Source: Candidatus Thorarchaeota archaeon (lineage in GTDB: Archaea > Asgardarchaeota > Thorarchaeia > Thorarchaeales > Thorarchaeaceae). From it: 14,531 nt of DNA. Below are positions 6,978 through 13,921 of the stretch, piece by piece (the first letter of the stretch is position 1; each line of letters opens with the position of its first letter). The notes under the pieces are model-generated. The model was given only the letters and a program-made list of their open reading frames with translations. It had not been told where the DNA came from and ran no database searches. The stretch is taken from contig JAGLUV010000042.1 in NCBI GenBank assembly GCA_023134215.1, forward strand, positions 1 to 14,531, read 5' to 3'. Position numbers and translations under genes: made by a program.

Positions 6978-6999
6978 TAGGATAGGTTAACCTATCCTA
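6978..6999. promoter_or_regulatory. Perfect 22-bp palindrome, candidate operator
   Basis: The left half TAGGATAGGTT is followed immediately by its exact reverse complement AACCTATCCTA, with no spacer and no mismatch. It sits between the TATA box at 6955-6963 and the TTG start at 7004, covering the expected transcription start of the DUF4430 gene and lying upstream of the tmk promoter. That position is typical of a repressor operator bound by a homodimer. The cognate regulator is not identifiable from the window. A role as an RNA hairpin in the 5' leader is less likely because the predicted start lies inside it. Confidence 0.65.
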
Positions 7000-7003
7000 G
7001 GAG

Positions 7004-7507
7004 TTGACGAATCTGCTTGCGGCCAAACTGATGTCGACGCTTCTAATTGCAGCACTAATCAGTCAGCCCGCTGCGATATTCGCAGAAGAATCCTCCCATG
7101 AGATTGCGGCGACAGGTCTGTCGCTTCATCTGGATTTCGGCAACGGAACTGTCTTGGATTTCAATGATGTTGAAGGCACAAACGTTCTGAACATGACTGA
7201 ATCGGTCACCGAAGTTGAAGTGATCTGGTATGGCGACCTCGTGTTTGTGACATCAATCGCCGGCACTCCCAACAACGAATCCGCAGGTCTATGGTGGCAG
7301 TATTGGGTGAATGATGAGTTGGGGCCCGTTGCCGCAAACAAGTACCAAGTTCATGACGGTGACGTTGTTTCTTGGAAACGCATTCCTCCTGAAATGGAGT
7401 CCACAGACCAACCCACTGACTACACACTCATTGGCGGAGCTGTTGTTCTCGCAGTCATTGGTTTTGGTTTCCTGTTCTTCCTTTTTACTAGGAAGGCAAA
7501 GGAGTGA
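7004..7507 (+). CDS. Membrane-anchored DUF4430 (transcobalamin-like) surface protein
   Basis: This 167-residue protein has an N-terminal signal-like hydrophobic stretch (about 4-27, LMSTLLIAALISQPAAIFA) with a likely cleavage after IFA. A small extracellular domain (about 35-128) follows, and then a C-terminal transmembrane helix (about 141-161) with a basic stop sequence. The block WWQYWVNDELGPVAANKYQVHDGDVV fits the DUF4430 family, which resembles the C-terminal ligand-binding domain of transcobalamin/intrinsic factor. Its orientation puts the domain outside the cell. The start is uncertain: TTG at 7004 follows an in-frame TAG by one codon, and ATG at 7031 would lack the lysine in the n-region. 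The next gene begins at or just past its stop, and an ECF S component follows, so ligand capture for an uptake system is a reasonable inference. Confidence 0.82.
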   Translation: MTNLLAAKLMSTLLIAALISQPAAIFAEESSHEIAATGLSLHLDFGNGTVLDFNDVEGTNVLNMTESVTEVEVIWYGDLVFVTSIAGTPNNESAGLWWQYWVNDELGPVAANKYQVHDGDVVSWKRIPPEMESTDQPTDYTLIGGAVVLAVIGFGFLFFLFTRKAKE

Positions 7508-7515
7508 CAAATGTA

Positions 7516-8256
7516 ATGCGATTGAGAAGTCTACTAATTGCGTTCCTTACACTGTGCTTTCTGACTGCCAGCATCGTGGCAAGCTCAGACGATTACTATC
7601 AACCGCTTGTTCCCAGTCCGCAGGGCAATACCATTGTCAATTGGAGAATGGCAGAAGTCCCTGAGCTAGCTGTGCAATGGGGCTGGACCGGTGAAGGTGC
7701 TTGGCTCGCTGAGAGCGCAGATATCATGTCCTTCACGATAACAACGTTGGACGAGTATGTCACAGGAGACCTGACGATTGGAAACTTCACCATCGAAGCT
7801 AACAATACAGATGTGGCCGGAAACCTTGTTCTCGGAGTCTGGGGGTCAACTCCGTTCTATCCGGGGTTGGTTGTTGCCATTGGTCAGGATAATCTTGATG
7901 ATCTCAATGCTACCGCATATGCGGTAGCAGAAAGAGTGCAGGGCAACTTGAACGGAACCATGGAGTCGTCGTATGAATCAGTTGTAGTCGGGGGAACTTC
8001 TTACGACAGCATAGTGTTTGACTACGAGCAAGATCCGTCGGGTTTTGGGGAGCCGCAAAGAACGTATCTTGCCTATGACACACTGACTGGGGTTCTCGTC
8101 AGAGCGAACACAAGCATCACAATCGTGAACGAGTACATACTCGTACTAGAGATTCAGTCCATCCTCTCACCGGGACCAGACATGCTGTTGATTGTGGGAG
8201 GTTTGAGTATAGTCGCAATCGTGGTGATTGTGATAGTTGTCGTCAAGCGCAGATAG
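7516..8256 (+). CDS. Membrane-anchored surface protein, function unknown
   Basis: From the ATG at 7516 this is a 246-residue protein. It has a clear signal peptide (MRLRSLLIAFLTLCFLTASIVA), a beta-rich extracellular region with several N-glycosylation sequons (NFT, NNT, NAT, NGT, NTS) and a C-terminal transmembrane helix (MLLIVGGLSIVAIVVIVIVVV) ending in basic KRR. I do not recognise a functional domain. A GTG at 7504 overlaps the previous stop codon. The ATG at 7516 is preferred because GGAGTGA lies 8 nt before it and gives a compact basic n-region. The same anchor design and tight spacing as the DUF4430 protein suggest that the two act together at the cell surface. Confidence 0.8.
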   Translation: MRLRSLLIAFLTLCFLTASIVASSDDYYQPLVPSPQGNTIVNWRMAEVPELAVQWGWTGEGAWLAESADIMSFTITTLDEYVTGDLTIGNFTIEANNTDVAGNLVLGVWGSTPFYPGLVVAIGQDNLDDLNATAYAVAERVQGNLNGTMESSYESVVVGGTSYDSIVFDYEQDPSGFGEPQRTYLAYDTLTGVLVRANTSITIVNEYILVLEIQSILSPGPDMLLIVGGLSIVAIVVIVIVVVKRR

Positions 8257-8280
8257 AACGTACTATGTGAGGCCTACTAG

Positions 8281-8880
8281 ATGGAATTCCTTCGTGCAAG
8301 GCATTCGATGAAACCGAGTCGAAGGGTTTCCATCACCAGCATCATGACTGCTTTGGCATTGATAGGCAACTACTCGCTTGTCGCCTTTGCGAATGTTGAG
8401 CTAGGTTCGACCATCCTGTTCACAACTGCATTCGTCTTCGGGTTCCCAATGGGAGTTACATGTGTACTGCTGATGTCCATTATCTACGCATCATTCAATC
8501 CGTGGGGTCCCTTCATACCTCATATCTGGCTCACCCAAGTAATAGGTTGGTTATTCATGGTAGCAGTAGGAGCAATAATGGGCAACAAAGTTACTGAGAA
8601 CAGCAGTGGTGAGTCCCAAAGGCAAGAATTCGCAGGCGTAGGAGCATTCGTGACCGTATTCTATGACCTAATTACTACCCTCGGGTATTCCTGGGCATTC
8701 AATGTTCCGTATTCAGTTGCGTTGATATCGCTATTGCCATTCATGATCATTCATGTTGTGTCTAATACAGTGATATTTGCAGCCGTTGCACCAGAAATCA
8801 ACTCAATCCTGAAGACACAATTCTTGTCCGCAATCTGGGTTGGTCCAACTGAAACCCTGCAGGAGCTTAGCGAAGAATAA
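8281..8880 (+). CDS. ECF-type transporter substrate-binding (S) component
   Basis: The 199-residue integral membrane protein has about five or six hydrophobic segments, the size and build of ECF S components, which bind a vitamin or other micronutrient and are powered by a separate EcfA/EcfT energy module. Family-like features are the basic N-terminus running into SITSIMTALALIGNY, the FNPWGPFIPHIWLTQVIGW stretch (72-90) and the later FVTVFYDLITTLGYSWAFNVPY segment. Substrate specificity cannot be read directly. Association with a DUF4430 protein hints at a corrinoid, as inference only. No EcfA or EcfT gene is present here. The ATG at 8281 is preceded by GTGAGG 9 nt upstream; an ATG at 8308 is an alternative. 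Confidence 0.82.
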   Translation: MEFLRARHSMKPSRRVSITSIMTALALIGNYSLVAFANVELGSTILFTTAFVFGFPMGVTCVLLMSIIYASFNPWGPFIPHIWLTQVIGWLFMVAVGAIMGNKVTENSSGESQRQEFAGVGAFVTVFYDLITTLGYSWAFNVPYSVALISLLPFMIIHVVSNTVIFAAVAPEINSILKTQFLSAIWVGPTETLQELSEE

Positions 8881-8910
8881 AAAGCAGGGCACCAGAGGTA
8901 TAGATGGACG

Positions 8911-9558
8911 TTGATTAGGGTGACCTGGAAAAGAGCGTTTGTTCAGCTTGCTGAACCTGCAGATGGTCGTGTGCCGCCTGTGTTCAAGCCCTATCATGCG
9001 GCCGTTGCACTCATGATGATTGGCAGAGAGCAGCCACTAGGACGTTACGAGCTTTGTGAGAACCTGTCAATTGGTGAAGGCAGTGCTAGGACACTTCTGA
9101 AGCGCTTGGCAGCATCAGACTACATTGCTGCGGATGGCAAGCAGGGACAAAGACTGACCGCAACAGGAGATAACCTATTCAAGACGTTCTCAAGCGATGT
9201 GCCTATTGGACTCTTTCTGGACATCGCACCGTTGATTGTTCACAGTCAAGCATTCGCAAACTTGGTAAAAGGGAAAGCAACGAAAATCACAGACGGGATC
9301 AGGCAACGGGATGAAGCGATCATTCAAGGAGGATACGGCAAGGCGGGTGCAACAACCCTGATTCAGAGAAGTGGTCTACTTGTAATGCCGCCAGACAACT
9401 TCAATGTGCTCCCGGCTTACGAGAAAGAAACAATCCTCATATTGGATAGCCTTCGACCGGAAGAAGATGACGTGATTGTTATTGGGTCAGCAGAGGACGC
9501 TAACTTGGCCAGAGAGGTGTCCATGGCGGCAGTGATGACTCTATTTGATGAGGAGTAA
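8911..9558 (+). CDS. Winged-helix transcriptional regulator, DUF4443-like
   Basis: This 215-residue soluble protein has two parts. Residues about 25-95 form a winged helix (YHAAVALMMIGREQPLGRYELCENLSIGEGSARTLLKRLAASDYI...GQRLTATG). Residues about 125-215 contain GGYGKAGATTLIQRSGLLVMPPDN and EEDDVIVIGSAEDANLAREVSMAAVMTL, which I associate with the archaeal DUF4443 domain, probably a ligand-sensing unit. Function is unknown; a DNA-binding regulator is the likely role. Start choice is uncertain between TTG at 8911 and GTG at 8920, with no ATG in frame before the winged helix and a GAGGT at 8895-8899. The downstream XPF gene begins 2 nt after its stop and takes its ribosome-binding site from this gene's last codons, so the two are co-translated. 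Confidence 0.75.
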   Translation: MIRVTWKRAFVQLAEPADGRVPPVFKPYHAAVALMMIGREQPLGRYELCENLSIGEGSARTLLKRLAASDYIAADGKQGQRLTATGDNLFKTFSSDVPIGLFLDIAPLIVHSQAFANLVKGKATKITDGIRQRDEAIIQGGYGKAGATTLIQRSGLLVMPPDNFNVLPAYEKETILILDSLRPEEDDVIVIGSAEDANLAREVSMAAVMTLFDEE

Positions 9559-9560
9559 GA

Positions 9561-10379
9561 ATGCAGTCAGATCTATATGGTAATGTTCCAGAGATTGTTA
9601 TCGACATCCACGAAACCGGTGGCAAACGCATGAATGCAGTCAAGCATTTGATGTCAATGCTTGACAAGGAGCAGATTACCTACACAGTTGAGAAGATACC
9701 AATCGGAGATATTCTTGGGACAGATGGGATCGCAATAGAGCGCAAGACCGTGAGTGATTTAGTGAATACACTGAAGGGCAGCAGTTCTGGCGTCCCTCGT
9801 CTGACCAAGCAGATGGATGCCTTGCTTGAATACGAGAAACCCTACCTCTTGATAGAGAACATTCTGTCGATCAGACGAGACCCCATGAAGAAGTGCGTCT
9901 ATGTCCCATTCTCTAGCAAGAAGACGAAGAATAAGGGTTACTTCGTTACGCTGGAGCGGGCTAGCTACATTCATCCGAGCTCTCTTGATGCTTTGATCGA
10001 GAGTGTTCAAGAGAGGGGTATCACGATAATCAAGGGTTTCAATGCACTCCACTCCGCGGGACTTCTCTACGGTATTCTAGAAGGCGGGAAAAAGAAACAG
10101 AAGGGTAAAGGCCAAAGACTACCAGTGATTCGGACACGCAAAGGCCTAGAGAGCATGGCAGATGAGCAGGAGTTCTTTGTCGCAGGATTCCCAAGTGTCA
10201 ATGTTGTAAGGGCAAGAAGCCTCTTGCATCGTTTTGGCTCACCCATGGAAATCATAACTCGCACGGATGAATGGGCAGAATTACCAGGCATTGGACCAAA
10301 GACAGTGGCTTCAGCCAAGAAACTACTCTATTCAGATTATGTGAGTACTGCTTCCAAGGAGAAAGAGGAGAAACAGTGA
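9561..10379 (+). CDS. xpf: XPF/ERCC4-family structure-specific endonuclease (helicase-less archaeal form)
   Basis: A 272-residue nuclease that would cleave 3'-flaps, forks and related branched DNA during repair, normally as a dimer. The ERCC4 nuclease core spans about 10-165. Its metal-binding motif reads GD (49-50), IERK (59-62) and Asp66, with Asp15 in the preceding IDIHE strand. The canonical DxRE is here DIHE. The C-terminal region (about 200-256) carries the helix-hairpin-helix DNA-binding pair, the second being LPGIGPKTVASAKKLL. A basic, Lys/Arg-rich linker at 175-195 joins the two. There is no helicase, unlike euryarchaeal Hef, and no obvious PCNA-binding PIP motif at the C-terminus. 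GAGGAG lies 5 nt before the ATG. It forms a coupled pair with the upstream winged-helix gene. Confidence 0.92.
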   Translation: MQSDLYGNVPEIVIDIHETGGKRMNAVKHLMSMLDKEQITYTVEKIPIGDILGTDGIAIERKTVSDLVNTLKGSSSGVPRLTKQMDALLEYEKPYLLIENILSIRRDPMKKCVYVPFSSKKTKNKGYFVTLERASYIHPSSLDALIESVQERGITIIKGFNALHSAGLLYGILEGGKKKQKGKGQRLPVIRTRKGLESMADEQEFFVAGFPSVNVVRARSLLHRFGSPMEIITRTDEWAELPGIGPKTVASAKKLLYSDYVSTASKEKEEKQ

Positions 10380-10417
10380 GATAAATCCGAATTTGGCTTC
10401 ATCACAACTCGATACAG

Positions 10418-10468
10418 TTAAAAAGCGATTACTATTCTATGACCAAAGAATACCTCGTGCAAGGTGAT
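10418..10468 (+). promoter_or_regulatory. TATA box and ribosome-binding site of the inositol phosphate synthase gene
   Basis: TTAAAAA at 10418-10424 is a TATA-box candidate predicting a start near 10446. GGTGAT at 10463-10468 is an ideal archaeal Shine-Dalgarno 6 nt before the ATG at 10475. Together they argue that the upstream in-frame ATG at 10439 is not used. Confidence 0.6.
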
Positions 10469-10474
10469 GATTTC

Positions 10475-11554
10475 ATGGGTGACATTCGTGTAGCGATTGC
10501 AGGACTTGGTAACTGCGCCTCAGCTTTAGTGCAGGGAGTTCACTATTATCGGGATGCAAAGGCAGATGAAGAGGTACCAGGACTAATGCATGTTGATTTT
10601 GGAGGTTATTTCCCCAAGGACCTGAAGTTCGTGGCAGTGTTCGAGGCTAACAAGAAGAAGATCGGACTCGATATTGCCGACGCGATTTGGGTTGAGCCAA
10701 ACTGCTGCTTGAAGTTCGCCCCTGATGTACCTAAGATAGGAGTGAAGGTTCTGCCAGGGCCAGTTTCTGACGGCGTGGCGCCTCACATGAAGGAGTCATT
10801 TTTCTCACATGATCTAGAACCTGTTGATGTAGTAGAAGAACTGAGGAAAACAAAAGCCGATGTCCTTGTTTCTTACCTCCCAGTAGGCAGTGTGGAGTGT
10901 TCAAGAATATATGCACAGGCTGCTCTCGATGCAGGCATTGGTTTCATCAACGCAATTCCTGAGTTCATTGTATCGGATCCTGACGACCCCATTGCTAAGG
11001 GTTTCAAAGAGAAAGGCCTACCTTGTGCGGGAGATGATATCAAGAGCCAGCTAGGAGCAACCATTCTCCACCGCGTGCTTGCTCAACTCTTTGACAAACG
11101 AGGTCTGATTCTTCAGAACACGTACCAATTGAACATCGGCGGCAATACCGATTTTGAGAACATGCAAGTTGAGAATAGATTGAAGTCCAAGCGAGTGAGC
11201 AAGACCCAAGCAGTAACGAGCTGTGTTGATTACGAGCTGCCCACTAAGATTGGTCCTAGCGATTATGTTCCATTCCTCAAAGACAACAAGGTGTGCTATA
11301 TCTCCATACGGTCCAAGGCGTTCGGAGACTTGCCACTTGATCTAAACCTGAAGCTGTCAGTACAAGATTCGCCAAACAGTGCCGGAGTTATCATTGATGT
11401 CATCAGGGCGATTAAGCTTGCATTGGATCGAGGCGTAGGGGGAGAGCTGTCTAGCATCAGCAGCTACAGCTTCAAACACCCACGCTATCAGATTGACGAC
11501 TTCGAAGCCAGAGACCGTGTAGATGAATTCATAGACGGCAAGAGGGAGCGTTAG
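10475..11554 (+). CDS. ino1: Myo-inositol-1-phosphate synthase
   Basis: The enzyme converts glucose 6-phosphate to 1L-myo-inositol 1-phosphate with transient use of NAD+, the entry step to inositol phospholipids such as archaetidylinositol and, in some archaea, to inositol-based osmolytes. From the ATG at 10475 the 359 residues start MGDIRVAIAGLGNCASAL, matching the NAD-binding start of actinobacterial and archaeal enzymes of about 360-370 residues. Other family blocks are GDDIKSQLGAT (187-197, with a catalytic lysine), YQLNIGGNTDFENM (217-230) and AGVIIDVIRAIKLALDRG (303-320). An ATG at 10439 would add 12 residues, but it lies before the expected transcription start, while 10475 has a perfect GGTGAT site. 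It has its own promoter downstream of the XPF gene and is convergent with the M42 peptidase gene. Confidence 0.95.
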   Translation: MGDIRVAIAGLGNCASALVQGVHYYRDAKADEEVPGLMHVDFGGYFPKDLKFVAVFEANKKKIGLDIADAIWVEPNCCLKFAPDVPKIGVKVLPGPVSDGVAPHMKESFFSHDLEPVDVVEELRKTKADVLVSYLPVGSVECSRIYAQAALDAGIGFINAIPEFIVSDPDDPIAKGFKEKGLPCAGDDIKSQLGATILHRVLAQLFDKRGLILQNTYQLNIGGNTDFENMQVENRLKSKRVSKTQAVTSCVDYELPTKIGPSDYVPFLKDNKVCYISIRSKAFGDLPLDLNLKLSVQDSPNSAGVIIDVIRAIKLALDRGVGGELSSISSYSFKHPRYQIDDFEARDRVDEFIDGKRER

Positions 11555-11603
11555 GGAAAGGCCCTAACACCCCGCATCATCTTCTTTCTAGGACTAATGG
11601 AAT

Positions 11604-12755
11604 TTAGAGCTTTGTGAAGCTTGCTACAGTTGCTTTGTCCAGCCGCTTAATCACTTCGACAAGCAGTTCAACTGCATTCTCTACATCAGACATGTCCAGC
11701 ATGCCATGATGCGAGTGAATATGACGAGTTGGAATTCCTATGAAAAGAGATGGTGCACCCATACCAGTGAGATGGATAATCCCCGCGTCAGTGCCGCCAG
11801 ATTTCAGGAATGCGGGCTGATATCTAAGATCCTTCTCCTTTGCAATGGCCAGAACGAACTTGCGGAATCGCGGGTTCGGTATCATGGAACCATCTCCTGC
11901 AGAAATAGACACGCCCTTGCCCATCTTCTGAACCAAACCTTCAACACCGGGGACGTCGCCTGAAATGTCTACATCAAGGGCAAAGCCAATGTCGGGCTGG
12001 AGCATCTGAGCTGCAGTACGAGCACCTCTCAGACCCACTTCTTCTTGGGTCGTAGATACGCAATACAGCGTGTTAGGATGCGAAATCTTACCCTCGGAAA
12101 GTCGTCGCAAAACTTCCAGCGCAATAAACACTCCAATCCGATCGTCGAATGCCTTTGCGACTGCAATAGTCACCTCGCGGGTTTCCTCCTCGGCGTCCTT
12201 GTCATCTTCATCCTTCTTTTCTTTGCGAGTGCGTTTCTCAGCCCTGAAGACGGCATGCGGAACAGCGGGATCCCCGACCCGAATCCCCAGCGCCTCCACA
12301 TCCTTGGCAGATGAACAACCAATGTCAATGAACATCTTGTCTTTTGTCACGACTTTTTTGCGAACCTCGGGAGTCAGCACATGCGGTGGCGGAGCACCAA
12401 TAACCCCAATGATTTTCTTGTCACCTTCAGATGGCTTGATGACCACTTGATGTCCCAACAGAACTTGGTCCCATATTCCACCAAGTTGATGGAAACGCAG
12501 GAACCCCGTTTTCTCGATATGGGTGATGACGAAGCCAATTTCATCAATGTGTCCGGCAAGCATAATCTTGGGGCCTGAGTCACCCCTGCGAAACACAACA
12601 GAGCCAAGGCGATCATAGAGGACCTCGTCTGCATACTTCATACCGTATTCATGGGCCATTTTTTGAGCCTCGTGCTCGTGGCCACTCGGACCAAAGGCAT
12701 TACACAAGCCTTCGAGAAATTTAATGTCAAGTTTAAAATCTGTCACTGGTTTCAC
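11604..12755 (-). CDS. M42 family (TET-type) metallo-aminopeptidase
   Basis: A 383-residue cytosolic aminopeptidase of the M42 family, whose members form large tetrahedral dodecamers that trim peptides released by the proteasome. The two-metal site is complete: AGHIDEIG (67-74, His69 and Asp71), FDDR (203-206, bridging Asp), TTQEEVG (235-241, Glu238/239), DVDISGD (261-267) and the C-terminal RHIHSH (344-349). Unusually, residues 171-194 hold a run of Lys, Arg, Glu and Asp (RTRKEKKDEDDKDAEEET) where relatives have a short loop. The start is GTG at 12755, since the nearby ATG at 12760 is out of frame; a GTG three codons later is possible. Related M42 enzymes range from general to Glu/Asp- or Lys-specific, and the specificity here is not clear. 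Confidence 0.93.
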   Translation of the reverse strand: MKPVTDFKLDIKFLEGLCNAFGPSGHEHEAQKMAHEYGMKYADEVLYDRLGSVVFRRGDSGPKIMLAGHIDEIGFVITHIEKTGFLRFHQLGGIWDQVLLGHQVVIKPSEGDKKIIGVIGAPPPHVLTPEVRKKVVTKDKMFIDIGCSSAKDVEALGIRVGDPAVPHAVFRAEKRTRKEKKDEDDKDAEEETREVTIAVAKAFDDRIGVFIALEVLRRLSEGKISHPNTLYCVSTTQEEVGLRGARTAAQMLQPDIGFALDVDISGDVPGVEGLVQKMGKGVSISAGDGSMIPNPRFRKFVLAIAKEKDLRYQPAFLKSGGTDAGIIHLTGMGAPSLFIGIPTRHIHSHHGMLDMSDVENAVELLVEVIKRLDKATVASFTKL

Positions 12756-12830
12756 TTCATTTGATTTGAATGAAACTCAGGACGTTTAGTTAGCAATTAT
12801 GTATAGCGGTCAGGACATCAATGCTAGTAA

Positions 12831-13349
12831 CTACGTGAGGCTTGCCTCGGCAAGCAGACGGAAGGCTTCCTCAACGTTTTGTCCGCTCAGTGCACTTGTT
12901 TCAAGGAATCCGTTGAGACCATTTTCGTCCACAAACTGTTCGCACATCTCAGTTGAAATCACTCGATCTTCGATTAGGTCCACCTTATTTGCAAGCAAGA
13001 TAATTGGAATCCTGTGACCCAGGGATTTTTCAGTTTCCTCAATCCATTTTGAAAGATCTAGAAATGTACTCTTTCGGGTTGTATCAAAGACAAGCAATGC
13101 TCCCTTTGAGCCCATGTAGTAACTGCTTCTGATGAAATCGAACCGCTGTTGCCCTGCAAGGTCCCAGACGAGAAGTTTTACGTTCACGAGATTCCCAGTG
13201 GAACTCTCTACTGTTACAGTTTTGACGGCGAACTGGCTGCCAATAGTTACAATGTACTGCTCAGTGAATTTGTGTGTCAGGAAGCGGTTGACCAGAGCGG
13301 TCTTGCCGCTGCCCCCAGCGCCAATCAAGACCACCTTGCGCATAAACAT
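12831..13349 (-). CDS. Ras/Rab-like small GTPase
   Basis: A compact Ras-superfamily GTPase of 172 residues from the ATG at 13349 (frame extends to an ATG at 13385). All nucleotide-binding motifs are present: P-loop GAGGSGKT, switch I with IVTIGSQFAVK, WDLAGQQRFDF, NKVD and ETSAL. The G3 motif has Gln after the catalytic Gln where Glu is usual (AGQQ rather than AGQE). The protein ends in LLAEASLT with no cysteine, so it lacks a prenylation signal, as expected for archaeal members. Start choice among 13385, 13370, 13349 and 13343 is not decided by a clear ribosome-binding site; 13349 places the first strand at the N-terminus as in relatives. Closest branch is Rab/Ras rather than Arf. Function is unknown. 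Confidence 0.9.
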   Translation of the reverse strand: MFMRKVVLIGAGGSGKTALVNRFLTHKFTEQYIVTIGSQFAVKTVTVESSTGNLVNVKLLVWDLAGQQRFDFIRSSYYMGSKGALLVFDTTRKSTFLDLSKWIEETEKSLGHRIPIILLANKVDLIEDRVISTEMCEQFVDENGLNGFLETSALSGQNVEEAFRLLAEASLT

Positions 13350-13617
13350 CACTTCGCCTGACAATTGCATTCCTCGTCCCCACATCGTTCGCTATCAAAT
13401 GCGTGGAGTACCTTATGAGAGCTGTAAAACAACAGCCTCCAAACATTCGATGCATTATTGAACTCGCTTAGATTCTATTTAGGCTTTGTCGGAGTGAACC
13501 CTCCTGAGGAAAGATGAGATTTCATCCAAGGATTGGCGCGTTAGGAGCCCAAATACCTCACGAGCGAGAAGGAGTTATATCACGCTCACAATGGATGAAT
13601 GAATGGGGGCACGCACT

Positions 13618-13800
13618 ATGCGCCTAATCACAGTGAAGATGAGCGACATCTATGTCAATGGCCTCGATAAGCTTGTAGAGAATGGAATGTACCCATCGCG
13701 TAGCGAGGCAATAAGAGTTGCAGTCCGCGACTTGCTGAAGAGAGAACTCTGGAACGATGGTATGCCGCTCGTAGACAGTGCAGATATTAACGCCGAGTAG
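13618..13800 (+). CDS. Small ribbon-helix-helix DNA-binding protein (CopG/NikR-like fold)
   Basis: A 60-residue protein from the ATG at 13618, with the RHH pattern: a beta strand (RLITVKMSD), a first helix (IYVNGLDKLVENG) and PSRSEAIRVAVRDLLKRE, where the SRSEAIRxAV turn and helix are characteristic. Such proteins dimerise through the strand and bind operator DNA with it. There is no C-terminal metal-binding domain as in NikR; the last 14 residues are polar and probably flexible. GGGGG 8 nt upstream supports this start; an ATG at 13603 would add five residues. TTATAT at about 13576 is a TATA candidate. It lies 121 nt before an ABC transporter operon on the same strand and may regulate that operon. 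Confidence 0.85.
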   Translation: MRLITVKMSDIYVNGLDKLVENGMYPSRSEAIRVAVRDLLKRELWNDGMPLVDSADINAE

Positions 13801-13868
13801 CTGGAAAGCGCTGCGCACCGAAACAAGTTCATTGCTTTGCAATCTTTATCCCCACAACACACATTAGG

Positions 13869-13882
13869 GAATCAGATGATTC
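13869..13882. promoter_or_regulatory. Inverted repeat GAATCA-GA-TGATTC upstream of the permease gene
   Basis: Six-base arms with a 2-bp spacer lie between a weak TATA-like TTTATC (13845-13850) and the ribosome-binding site at 13906, over the expected transcription start. This is an operator-like position for the downstream ABC transporter pair. Short symmetric elements of this size can occur by chance. Confidence 0.35.
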
Positions 13883-13921
13883 AAAGGCAATCTCGTGCCA
13901 TAATTGGGAGGTCCAGATTAA

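Noticed and set aside
13421..13436. Hairpin GCTGT-AAAACA-ACAGC upstream of the Ras-like GTPase gene
   Set aside because: A 5-bp stem with a 6-nt loop and no T-run or adjacent signal; too weak to call a terminator or regulatory element.
13513..13526. GATGA-GATT-TCATC inverted repeat upstream of the RHH gene as its operator
   Set aside because: Does not match the repeat at 13869-13882 and is about 60 bp from the RHH gene's TATA candidate; short enough to be chance.
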